DNA from: Silurus meridionalis
Taxonomy: Eukaryota > Chordata > Actinopteri > Siluriformes > Siluridae
Direction: 5' to 3'
Assembly: GCF_014805685.1 (NCBI RefSeq)
Contig: NC_060907.1
Span: 7,339,992 to 7,403,991 of the forward strand
Length of the DNA: 64,000 bases
Part shown: one piece after another, positions 21,549 through 31,906 of the stretch
Position numbering within the stretch: position 1 is the stretch's first letter
How the letters are laid out: each line of letters opens with the position of its first letter
Notes under the pieces: generated by a model
Told to the model about the DNA's origin: nothing
Databases searched by the model: none
What the model saw: the letters and a program-made list of their open reading frames with translations, nothing else
Made by a program: the position numbers and the translations under genes

Positions 21549-23798
21549 CTTTTTTCCTCCGTCCTCTACATCTGCCTCTTTCAAACCAACTACCTGCATG
21601 TCTTCCTTAACCACATTCATAAACCTTCTCTTTGGTCTTCCTCTTTTTCTCCTTCCTGGTGGCTCCATCCTCAGCATTGTCCTACTGATATACCCCATGT
21701 CCCTCCTCTGCACATGTCCAAACCATCTCAATCTCGCCTGCCTCACCTTGTCTCCAAAACGTCCTACATGCGCAGTCGCTCTAATAAACTAATTTCTAAT
21801 CCTGTCCGTCGTTGTTACGCCAAATAAAAATCTCAACATCCTCAGCTCTTCTACCTCCAGCTCCACCTCCTGTCTCTAATTCAATGCCACCATTTCTAAA
21901 CTATACAACATGCAGGTCTCATCACAGTCCTATAAACTTTCTCTTTTACTGTTGCAGACACCCTTCTATCACAAATCACTCCTGCCACTCTTCTCCACCC
22001 AGTCCACCCTGCCTGCACTCTTTTCTTCACTTCTCTAACACACTCTCCATTACTTTGCACTGTTAACCCTGTGTATTCTAAACTCATCAACCTCCACCTG
22101 AAACCAATCTGTCGTTCCTACTGCACAATTCACCGCCACACCACACCAGACTTCCTCATACAGTACCACAGCTCCTCTCTCGGCACTCTGACGTACACTT
22201 TCTCTAAATCCACAAACACACAATGCAACTCCTTCTGACCTTCTCTATACTTCTCCATCAACATTCTCTAAGCAAACATTGCATCTGTGGTGCTCTTCCT
22301 CTGCATGAAACCATACTGTTGCTCACAGATGGTCACATTTTCTCTCAGCTTGGCTTCCACTACTCTTTCCCATAACTTCATGGTGTGACTGATCAACTTT
22401 ATTTCCCCTGTAATTACTGCAGGTCTGCACATCTCCCTTATTCTTAAAAACCTGTACCAGCACACTCCTTCTCCATTCCTCAGACATCCTCTCACCTTTC
22501 AGAATTTTGTTAAACAATCTGGTTAAAAACTCCACTGCCATCTCTTCTAAACATCTCCATGTTTCTACAGGTATGTCATCTGGTCCTACTGACTTTCCAA
22601 TCTTCCTCCTCTTAATCGCTGCTCTCACTTCCTCCTTACTAATCCTATCCACTTCCTGCTTCACCATCTCCACACCATACAACCTTCTCTCTCTCGTTTT
22701 CTTCATTCGTCAGCTGCTCAAAATACTCCCTCCATCTTCTCAACACACTCTCCTCACCAGTCAACATTTCCATTCTTTATTGCTCTAACTTGCAGCACAT
22801 CTTTCCCAGCTCGGTCCCTCTGCCTCCTTAGCATCCAGCTTCACATACAGCTCCTCATACGCCTTTTCCTTGGCTTTCGCCACATCCCTCTTCACCTGCT
22901 GCCGCATCTCCTTGTACTCCTGTCTACTTTTCTCATCACTCTGTCAATCCCAATTCTGTTTCGCCCCAACCTTGTATTCTTTTCTGCACTTTCTCATTCC
23001 ACCACCACGTCTCTTTCTCTTCTTTTCTATTTCCAGATGTCACACCAAGTACCTTTCTGGCTGTCTCCCATATCACTGCTGCAGTAGTTGCCCAATCATC
23101 TTCAACACCAACGAGCCCCTGTCTGACCTCTTTCCTGAATCTTGCACTACAGTCTTCCTCCTTCAGTTTCCACCATCTCATTCTTTTTTCAGTCCTCACT
23201 CCTCTTCTTCACCTTCAATGCCATCCTACAGACAACCATCAGATGCTGTCTAGCTACACTGTCCCCTGCCAACTCCTTACAGTCTCCCATCTCTTTCAGG
23301 TTTCTTCTCCTATATAGAACATAGTACACCTGTGTGCACCTTCCTACACACTTATACATCACCCTCTGCTCCTCCCCCTTCTCAAAATATATATTTACCA
23401 CTGCCGTTTCCATCCTTTAAGCAAAATCTACCACCATCTGCCCTTTCACATTCCTCTCCTTAAAGCCATACCTACCCATCACCTCCTTATCCCCTCTGTC
23501 TTCACATGCCCATTGAAATCTGCCCCAATCACAAATATATAATTCCTAGGTACACCTTCTTCCACTCCTTCTAACATCCACTCGCCTACACTTTCTCTTT
23601 GCCAAACAATACCTGTGGTGGTCGTTGGTAACCCGGGCCTCAACTGTTCCAGTATGAAATTCTGGTTTGTGATCTGCGTATTTGATTTGGCACATGTTTT
23701 TCGCTGGATGCCTTTCATAACGCAACACTCCCTACTTATCCGGGCTTGGGACCGGCACTTAGAGTGCACTGGCTTGTGCAACCATAATGGCTGGGTTG
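21549..23798 (-). mobile_element. RTE-type LINE, copy 2, internally deleted
   Basis: Same family and orientation as 13294-16407. It starts at the same 5' base (CAACCCAGCCATTATGG), so it was a full-length insertion that later lost internal sequence. About 310 bases are missing at 22085, exactly where reverse transcriptase motifs B and C should be. More are missing near 22135, in the endonuclease (around 23575) and at the 3' end. There the sequence jumps from GATGTAGAGGAC to a short GGAGGAAAAAAG tail, without the GATCCGCTGTGGCGACCCC end. The element is bounded by a 15-bp target duplication. Confidence 0.9.
21552..23781 (-). pseudogene. LINE polyprotein remnants (copy 2)
   Basis: Pieces in several frames: leader (23781-23479), endonuclease NGHVKTEG and DSVARQHLMVVCRM (23413-23189), linker KETWWWNEKVQ (23199-22936), reverse transcriptase fingers GKSVGPDDIPVETWR and EEWRRSVLVQVFKNKGD (22706-22323), motif A region near 22210 (aspartate retained), thumb YTGLTVQSNGECVREVKKRV (22090-21896) and C-terminus LRWFGHVQRRDMGYISR (21746-21543). 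The FADD box is deleted. More diverged than copy 1, hence probably older. Antisense frames across it are not genes. Confidence 0.88.
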
Positions 23799-23813
23799 AC
23801 TTAGCCCTTATTT
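23799..23813. repeat. Target-site duplication, 5' side of LINE copy 2
   Basis: ACTTAGCCCTTATTT, matching 21534-21548 with one difference. Confidence 0.85.
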
Positions 23814-23919
23814 ATTTCATGAAATACTGCATTGATTTGCACTCAAGCTGTGGAGTTTGAAAGGTATTCCAGTGACCTTGAATTTTTAATTTTGAAGTGA
23901 ATTTTGTTCTATAATTCTT

Positions 23920-23985
23920 ACATTCTGTGAAGCTGCTTTGAAACAATATGCATTGTAAAAAGCCCTAGATGACTAAAAATGCGTA
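23920..23985 (+). mobile_element. Short LINE/SINE 3'-tail fragment
   Basis: TGTGAAGCTGCTTTGAAACA followed by ATATGCATTGTAAAAAGCCC matches the widespread fish tail type GAAGCTGCTTTGAGACAATG...AAAAGCGC. The reverse type is seen near 55310-55375. Confidence 0.45.
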
Positions 23986-26003
23986 ATAGTTTTCTAAAAT
24001 CTCCATTTTCACAGTCCACACTGTGATGCGAAAACAAATATATCCACTTTGGAGAGCAATTTCAACAATGTTTTCAGTAAATAAAAACACTGTCTCAGTT
24101 TGGATGAAAGGCCAAAACAGTAAGAAAAATATACATTTTCAAACAAAAATGTATTAGAGTGATAATGGTTTTGGATATATGTGCTAATGAAGGGAAATAA
24201 GGAAGTGGTGTGAGTAATCAGTGACATGTGACTAGGTCATGTGACATGCAAGGACTGTATGCTTGTGGCTCTAGGCATAACCCTGACACTTGCAAGGATA
24301 TATCTTGATAATGTCCTAGCCATAGAAGACTAGTAGGCAAGAGAGAAAATATTGGCATTAATCTTGCCAATCAAAGTGAATCTGGTCAGTCATGATAATG
24401 CACTGTATGTGTATGTGTAATGTATGTGGGTTCATGTATGTGGAAGAGGGCAGCAGTTGGTAAAGACATGGTTGCTTCAGAGTTTGTTTCTTTTTTTACT
24501 TCTTGTTAGTTTGAAGTTGTTGTATAAGGGAATAGTCAGGTGCACAAATGTAGGAGAAAATACAGGGTAAAAAATTACTGACCCACTGGCTATGGTTCCT
24601 GGATCCCAGGATTGTATTTAAGGGAACTGGTCATAGTCAAATTTCATCACCGTGAGTTATATGTTACTGAGAATGGACCCAATTACATTGCTTCAATTTG
24701 TTTAAAGATATTTTGTCCACAGAGCAAACATAGAGTAGCAAAATTAGTATTGTCTTGATTATAAACAGAAAGTGTCTAGACCTAAGACAAATAGAAAAAG
24801 TTGAAGTATTCAAATGCTTCCTGCCACGAGGCACAGCAAAGAATGTTAAAAAAAAGACTTTTTTTTTTACTTATTTTGTTTTTACAAGGATTTTGCCATA
24901 TGATTATGGCTTTGATTATAACTAAACTTGCTAGTTTGTCCAAGCTTGCTGTGAGACTAATTTAAAATACTAACATCCCTAATGACGTTTTTGCTTGGAT
25001 ATTCTGTGAAAGCACATTAGGGTTTGTAAAAAAAAAAAAAGTCCTTCAGCACTTTGTTCGGCTCTCGGGTGAGATGTCTCTCCGGATTGACGCTCTCATG
25101 CTTATCTGTTCCTCAACATTGTACCAATGGGAAAAGCCACAAGTGCACGTCTCCTGAAAATGACAGTAATTTTGGCATCTCTCTTTTTAATCCGTTCCCA
25201 GTAAATTTAGTCGATGCTTATCTAAAATGATCATAATTTACGTCAATTTGGCGTAATGGAAATTTTGACAGGTCCTCGCTCAAGGGGATGGGGGAAATAA
25301 ATAAATGAAGGAAAAAAAGCTGGAAGGGGAGAAAAAAATGGCATCGGCTTCTGGCGGACGACAATCGGCGCACATAGAGAGGAGCCAAATGTTTAGAATT
25401 CACAGCAGGAGTAATTACTAGCCGAGCCGACGTTATTGTGCCGTTTGTTTTTTGGTCTGCTTTTTTTTTTTTTTTTTTACAGGGAAACAAAATAAAGCAG
25501 GTCATTTCAAGGGCAAGTGGCGTCTGCTGGACCCAAACCCCATAATTCCACACTTCTAATCATAACTATTCTTCACCCCAGACATTGCTGTTGATTTTCA
25601 AAGCAACAAGTGAGACAAAACAAAACAACACAACACAGGGCTGTTAGTGATGGAGAAACTGTCATCTTGCATTGTGTTTATTTGAGTGTTATGCCTTGAC
25701 ACCCGTGATTTCTCCTTCTCCTCTCCTTCTCTAAACCATATATCACTTAAACACATCAGATTGAGTGCAATACAGCTACTCGTTCTCATACACTATCCCT
25801 CGCTCCCTCAATCGCTCACTCAGATCTCAATCATGTTTAGGCTTTTAAATCATTTGCTGTACCACCAAATCTTTTTTATACATACGTCAAAGGGTAAAGA
25901 ATGTACTCTGTGACTCCATTATATTTTCTGAGATGACACTGATATTCTACAGTGAAAATTATCCCAAACAAAAACTGTCTTTGATACATGCAGCATGACT
26001 ATT
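23986..26003. other. Non-coding; 25040-25560 is the strongest candidate regulatory stretch
   Basis: No gene is supported. From about 25040 to 25560 the sequence is balanced and non-repetitive with several homeodomain-type sites: TCTCTCCGGATTGACGCTCT, ATGATCATAATTTACGTCAA, AGGAGTAATTACTAGCCGAG, GACGTTATTGTGCCG. This is the kind of composition seen in fish developmental enhancers. It is inference only. The poly-T run at 25459-25479 lies within it. Confidence 0.3.
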
Positions 26004-26240
26004 GGGAGCTCAGTGGTTACTAATTGGAAGGCCAAGGGTCCAAGCCCCAGTATTTTCAAGCTGCCACTCTTGGGCTCTTGAGCAAGGCCCTTTACCATTT
26101 GTTCTCAAGGGGCACTGTATCATGGCTGACCCTGTTCTCTGACCTCAGATTCCTAACATCACTGGGATATACGAAGACAGAATTTCACTGAGCTGTAAAG
26201 TACATGTAACAAGTAAAAAGCCTCTTTACCTTTACAATGC
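26004..26240 (+). mobile_element. tRNA-derived SINE (tail type A)
   Basis: Head GGAGCTCAGTGGTTACTAAT with B-box-like GGTCCAAGCCCC; core CTGCCACTCTTGGGCTCTTG then AGCAAGGCCC; tail GGGGCACTGTATCATGGCTG, GACAGAATTTCACTGAGCTG and TGTAACAAGTAAAAAGCCTC. About 235 bp, near full length and diverged. Confidence 0.85.
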
Positions 26241-26379
26241 AAAGAACCTTAGGAATGATGCAAAGCGAAAATCAGAAAATCATTCTAAATATTAAAATTG
26301 TTTAAATAACATACAAACTTACAAATCTACTGTATTCTTAATATTTACTGGAGATTACAGCATCCCATATACTTAGTAC

Positions 26380-27113
26380 CAGTGGTGGACAGTAATTTAA
26401 TTAATAAATTAAAACAGTAATTAAATTCGTTACTGTACTTAAGTAGCTTTTTTTAACGTTTCTGTAATTTACTGAATTATTTCCATTTGGGGAGACTTTT
26501 ACTTGAACTTCATTGCATTTCAATGTCAAATATGTTACATTTTACTCAACTACATCTTGCAAAATCAGTTGTTTCTTTTTATTTATGTGGATAAAAATGT
26601 AACTGGTCAAACACGCAGCAAGACACCAATCAGGGTTTAGCACACGCTCTGTTTTAAACTTGTTTTAATTGCCGCTTGGTGGCGTCTACTTATCACCAAC
26701 ATGCAGTTCAACATTAGTTCAACAGCAAGCAGAACATTATGAGAGGAATAATACAGTACAAATAACCTTATACCAAATCTGCCTGATTATTTTATTTGGT
26801 GCTAAAGGTGATTATGTTCAATTGAATAGATATCAAAAAGTGTACTCATGAATATAATTCTATTAATAGATTGTTGTGCTGAGAGTAACAAAGTTTTTTA
26901 ATCTAAACTTTAATCTAACTTGAATAGGCAAAGAGTCTTATGACAAAAATTATAATATGAACATTATAGCCATAATAAAACATTAGAAACTTAATTACAT
27001 TTAATGGTGAATACTTTTGTACTTCTACTCAAGTGAAAGTTTAAAAGGAACAGAAAAAGAGTAAATCTCTACTTTAACTCAAGTACATGGTTTGTGCACT
27101 TTGTCCACCTCTG
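26380..27113. mobile_element. hAT-like non-autonomous element with diverged 8-bp target duplication
   Basis: The left end CAGTGGTGGACAGTAA and the right end TTGTCCACCTCTG are inverted. Flanking octamers CTTAGTAC (26372-26379) and CCTAGTAT (27114-27121) match at 6 of 8 positions. Subterminal ACTTAAGTA and ACTCAAGTA motifs are typical of this fish MITE type. It is 734 bp with no transposase; the 60-codon plus-strand frame inside is chance. The octamer length and end sequence are the basis for the hAT assignment. Confidence 0.7.
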
Positions 27114-27121
27114 CCTAGTAT

Positions 27122-28539
27122 CCAATACCAGCAAAAAATGGTATATAGGATAATGGCTGAAACATACTAGATATCAAATCCTGTAAAAAAAAAATGGTTA
27201 GTTGGATTAAATTTTACATTTATTAGAAACCAGAAATATTTTTTTTTCATTCTGCCAATTTTGATTTTGTTATACTAATAATGTTTGACAATATTTATTT
27301 GTGTAAAAGAAACAGTAAAAACAGACTTGAAGCAGCTGAAAGGTTTAAAGTAATTTCTATAACAAGATCACTATCATTTCAGCTGATACAAAAAATTTCA
27401 GGAAAATTATTATATTGGTAAAAAAAGTGCCACCTGGATGTTTTTATTTTATTTTATATTTCTGTTTTAGTTTGGATCTGCAGTCAAAACATGACCCAAA
27501 GCCATGTTAACTACTTCAGTTGTACAAAATGCTTTCAAACCTTAAAGATGGTATATGATAATAATTTAAACAACAACAAAAAGCTGATTTCATTCCTTGT
27601 TAAACTCCCTCCATCTCTTATTTATTCCCCCCATCTGTTCATGCACACCTGCCACCAGCAGAATTCCTGATCATGGCAAGGCCTTTTTAATGGATGCTAT
27701 GAACATTTTTAATATAAAATATAAAAAATATTTTTTAGTTCCAATTGCTATTAAATCTACATGATATTCCGAGTCACATGCTACCCAGTGTGAGTTCAAC
27801 AGTTCAATCAGCTGCTCCATCTTTGTGCTGTTACTGGATGTTCCTGGTCCAGATGACTCCAGAGGAAGGTTCCTCCCATCTGTCCCGCCTGTTTCCCCTA
27901 ATAAGGTGACCTTCTGTCAGAGTGCTGGCACATGTTGATGGTCGATCCCAGTACCACCTGTGCCAATCCACCATGCAGGGCTTAGCGTATCAAGTCCAGA
28001 GCAGAGTAGTTCTGATTATTACTTTTTTAGTTCATGTTTCCCATTCTTTACTCTATTTGTTGTTATGGTCTCATCAATTATTCCTCTTCACACCACAAGC
28101 ATACTATGTGTCATCCAGGACACCTGAAGTTTTTCTTGACAGTTATTCCTTTATTTATTTCATCAATTTTTTTATTTCAAACTTGGTTTTTCTTGTTTCT
28201 GCAATTGATTTTACAATTGTAGTGTCATTTAGTCTCTTGTGAAACTTAAAAACTTTAGGTAAAAAAAAGATGAAAGGCAACAATTACATTTGGCCTAATG
28301 GGTCAGCATTACACTACCATTGAAAATGGAGAAACAAAAGAATGTCCTGATGAACATGCGACTTGTCATGTAATGGGAAAGATGATGGATGCAAATGCAA
28401 ATTAAGATGACATTTATTAAGCAAACTGGCAGATGGATCCAAATCGTAATCCAATACTATATACCTAAAATAAGCATGGGGCGGTTGATCTGCACATAAA
28501 AACATGGCAAAATAATAATGAGGACATAGAATAGCATGT
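27122..28539. other. AT-rich non-coding DNA
   Basis: No supported gene. The 27770-28010 stretch (TGGATGTTCCTGGTCCAGAT, AGGAAGGTTCCTCCCATCTG) is less AT-rich and resembles retroelement 3' sequence, but I cannot assign it. The 106-codon hydrophobic plus-strand frame at 27922-28242 reflects T-rich composition. Confidence 0.4.
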
Positions 28540-28742
28540 ATTTGTCACATATACATTACAGAAAAATTATATTCCCATATATCCCAGCTTGCTCAAAAGC
28601 TGGGGTCTGATGTGATACAGCAGCAGGAGGGCTAAGGGACTTGCTCAAGGGCCCAAGAGTGGCAACTTGGCAATACCAGGGCTTGCACCCACGACCTTAT
28701 GATCAGTAACCCAGCACATCAATCACCGAGCCACCACTCCTG
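28540..28742 (-). mobile_element. tRNA-derived SINE (tail type A), minus orientation
   Basis: Read on the minus strand: AGTGGTGGCTCGGTGATTGA head, B-box-like GGTCGTGGGTGCAAGCCC, core CACTCTTGGGCCCTTGAGCA, tail ending in ATATGTGACAAATA. Its head faces the head of the next SINE, 33 bases away. Confidence 0.85.
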
Positions 28743-28774
28743 TGAAACCAAACAAAGATCAAAAACCTTAAGGA

Positions 28775-29012
28775 AACTTAGTGGTTAAGGCTGGGTTACT
28801 GATTATAAGGTTGTGGGTTCAAACCCTAGTATCACCCAGCTGCCACTCTTGGGCCCTTGAGCAAGGCCCTTAATCCTTCCAGAGGCACTGTATCATGGCT
28901 GACCCTGCATTCTGACCTCAGGTTTCAAACCAGTTGGGATATGCAAAGAAAAAAAAATCACTACGATGTAACGTATATGTGGAAAATAAAGGCTTTTCTA
29001 TTCTATTCTTTT
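28775..29012 (+). mobile_element. tRNA-derived SINE (tail type A)
   Basis: The best head in the window: ACTTAGTGGTTAAGGCTGGG (A box) and GGTTGTGGGTTCAAACCC (B box). The core is GCCACTCTTGGGCCCTTGAG, then CAAGGCCCTTAATCC, then TGTATCATGGCTGACCCTGC, ending in a TCTATTCTATTCT tail. It forms an inverted, head-to-head pair with 28540-28742. Confidence 0.88.
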
Positions 29013-29938
29013 TTTTTCTCTTCTCTAAAATTTAAAACATAAAACACAGGCTTGGTACACAGAAAAAAGAAAAAAAACCATTAACTGCATGCACACTTTC
29101 CACAGAGCTCAACAAATGAAAGTTTTTTTTGATACTGAGCGTTTAATTGGAAACAGTTGTGACTGATCAGTATGAGGGAGATCGTGAACATGCAAGTGTG
29201 TGGTGGGAGTTGGAGTACAGGCTGGCCATGTTTGAATGTTGTGAGTTTAAATCCGGGTAATGGCATTTTCAAAACAGGGAATGTTATGTTGAGTTTCAAG
29301 CAGGGATGCAACTGCACATTTGCTGAGGGGTATGCAAGTTTGTGCCCCCTTTGCCCTCACAAAAAAGAGGGGTAAATACAAGAATACATACAGTACATGC
29401 AATACAATACATACATCCTATGCGCTACATATACTGTACTACACACCCCATTTTTGCACCTCTCGTTTTAAGCAAATCTTCAGTGGATTGACACATGGCT
29501 TGCTAAAAGTATTAAGACTGTTTGAGTGTTTTATGAATTAAATATGAAGGTTTGGTGTAGTTACGGCAAACCGTTTGTCAATATAATATTGGTGGGATGC
29601 TGATTTGTCTAGCGTTAACCCTAACCCTAACCCCAATATTTAAGAACAGCTTACAGGAGGAATGTCGCATGGGACACCTTGACATTACTGTTAAATTAAA
29701 ACTCCAACATAGGTGTCAGAGTTTGCTTTTTTTGCCAGGGATTGCCATTCAGCATATAGAAGGTCAGCACATAGACATGTTATTAAAGGAACACAAAGTT
29801 AGGGTTAACACCACTATAAAGCAATTTGGAAATGCAAAAAATGACATTAAGCCAAAATAAAGAAGGATAAGATGATCTGGAACACCTCAGCACACATGAC
29901 TGGCAGGTAGACCTCAAAGAATGTTGATAAGGAAAAGA

Positions 29939-29940
<2 letters not shown>
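29013..29940. other. Non-coding; contains short telomere-like and tRNA-like sequence
   Basis: No gene. TTAACCCTAACCCTAACCCC at 29615-29634 is a short telomere-type run, and GTTAGGGTTAACA lies inverted about 180 bases on (29799-29811). Around 29225-29265 the sequence TGTTGTGAGTTTAAATCCGG resembles a SINE B box. An 87-codon frame at 29597-29860 spans the telomere-like run and has no domain. Confidence 0.45.

Positions 29941-29986
<46 letters not shown>
29941..29986. repeat. (TG)23 microsatellite
   Basis: 46 bases of perfect TG repeat. Confidence 0.98.
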
Positions 29987-29987
<1 letters not shown>

Positions 29988-30198
29988 TGGGAGGGGCAGT
30001 GAGTAGGAAATATTTTATAATATAAATACACCTGCATGTCAACGATTCTCCCAGACTAAAAGTGGGTTGGTTTTGTTTGTTTGTTTATGAATCTATTTAT
30101 TTATTCATTCAATAAATCGTTTCAAATACTTCAGTTGAGAAACTGCAAAAATCCTTCACCAAGCCAGTGTTTCGATAAATCTATATTTTAACACTGGT

Positions 30199-30350
30199 GA
30201 CAAGAAGATTAAGACTTAGAGCACATTGTAATCTGTGTAAACTTTGTACATATTTGTATTGTGACAGCTAGTATTTAGCTTTCATGCTAGCTAGCATTTG
30301 ATTATGGAGATTCAAACTAGCTGAAAGTGAATTGCCGGCTGTAACAATAC
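30199..30350. repeat. Local duplication, unit A
   Basis: AGAAGATTAAGACTTAGAGC, TTGTATTGTGACAGCTAGTA and TTCAAACTAGCTGAAAGTGA recur in the same order and orientation at 31561-31847. About 85 percent identical by eye outside a 130-base insertion in the second copy. Confidence 0.75.
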
Positions 30351-31510
30351 AAAGTCTACATATATTACAATGTTGTCTCTATCTTAATGTTCCTGTCACA
30401 TTTGTTTATTTTAGATTTGAGGTGGATCTTTATTCTTTCATACTTTCAGTACATTTAATCATTTAGACTTTCCTACTGAGGGATTGAAAGAATTTGAAAC
30501 AGCACCTCATCTTCTACCACAGTACTTTAATTTGAGAATTTTAGTTCTTTTAACACTTCTAATTTTTTGTCCTATCAGTGTTTTGTCATCTTCGCAAGCA
30601 TCACTTGGACCTGAAAGTGCGAACAACTGAAAATTATCTCCTGGTAGATCGATAAAACTTGTTATATTCTGACAAGAAACCCGCTCATGCACTTGCCCAC
30701 TTTATCATGAGCCTGGTGGCTTCCATAGAGTCCAAGTTTATACAACTACATTTTACAAGGCACTACCTCACTGTATGAGGTGACAGCTCCAAGCTACAGG
30801 AACAGGAGGTGACCTTGAAAAACGCTTAACACTCTACATTGCATCAAGTCTAACACTGTGTGGTCTAAGCAGATACAGTACTGTATATGTCAATGTAGGA
30901 TTTGCCTTCTTTGGACATTTATTATACTTACAGGGGATGTTTACATCTAAATTAGGGTCTGTTGAGTCTGACTAATTTACACACTATGCTCAAAAGCATA
31001 AGCTTTTTTTTTTTATAGTCAATGTGAGTGCTGATTGAAAATCAATCCAAAAATTAAGCCAACATTTACATGGTTGAAAGTTCCTTGTATTCAGAATCAG
31101 GTTACACACATGCTTAAGTGGAAATTATGCATCATTCATATTATGCAAATCATGTTATCATAGCTCATACCAACATACATTTTTCAAGATCAACTAAGCC
31201 TGATTTTACTCTCTGAAAAAAATGTGTAAATTCAGGGATAGAAAATACAGAATGCAGACAGAAATAGCATTTTTACTTTGCTGCCAAAAGTGGCTTGCAG
31301 CACTATGGCATACTTCATTTATAGTCAAGTGTGTTTTTGTTTATTCAAGTCAAGTGGAATTCATCACTATTTCAACAATGTACTGTACAGTGCAGTACAA
31401 GAGCCAAGGTGCTACATAAAGAAAAACATAAATTAACCCAACACACAACTAACCAGAACAAACAGATCTATACATATTACACATACTGCTCATGGCTGAT
31501 AAAAAGTAGG
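30351..31510. other. AT-rich non-coding DNA
   Basis: No gene, transposon or RNA is recognised. The small frames present have no domain signature. Confidence 0.5.
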
Positions 31511-31513
31511 AAA

Positions 31514-31561
<48 letters not shown>

Positions 31562-31563
31562 AG
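31511..31563. repeat. (AAAG)n microsatellite
   Basis: About 13 AAAG units; it abuts the start of the duplicated block at 31561. Confidence 0.97.
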
Positions 31564-31847
31564 ATTAAAACCTAGACCTCATTGCAATCTATGTATACTT
31601 TGTACATATATGTATTGTGACAGCTAGTATTTAGATTCCATGCTAGCTATCGTTTGATTATGTAAATATAAAGCTGATGGTAGTTCCCATAGATGATTTG
31701 GTAAAAGAAGCACTTATTTGCCAAAAGGAACTACAAACATTACCTAAAGTTAACTATTATAGCTTTATTCCCAATACTTTTATGTTATGTATCATGCTAA
31801 TAACTAATGGTACAAACTAGCTGAAAGTGAGTAGCCAGTTGTAACAG
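31561..31847. repeat. Local duplication, unit B, with internal insertion
   Basis: Matches 30199-30350 in two blocks, 31561-31675 and 31809-31847, separated by about 130 bases absent from unit A. Confidence 0.7.
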
Positions 31848-31906
31848 TTGCTTGGCAATACCAGGGCTTGAAACCCCAAACTTCTATTCAGTAACCCAGA
31901 TCGGAT
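31848..31906 (-). mobile_element. SINE head fragment, minus orientation
   Basis: CTTGGCAATACCAGGGCTTG followed by AAACCCC and ATTCAGTAACCCAGA matches the head region (B box to A box) of the type A SINEs at 12745 and 28540. About 60 bases only. Confidence 0.65.

Noticed and set aside
28777..28830. tRNA-like A and B boxes
   Set aside because: They belong to a SINE head: there is no acceptor stem or anticodon arm that would fold as a functional tRNA, and SINE body sequence follows.
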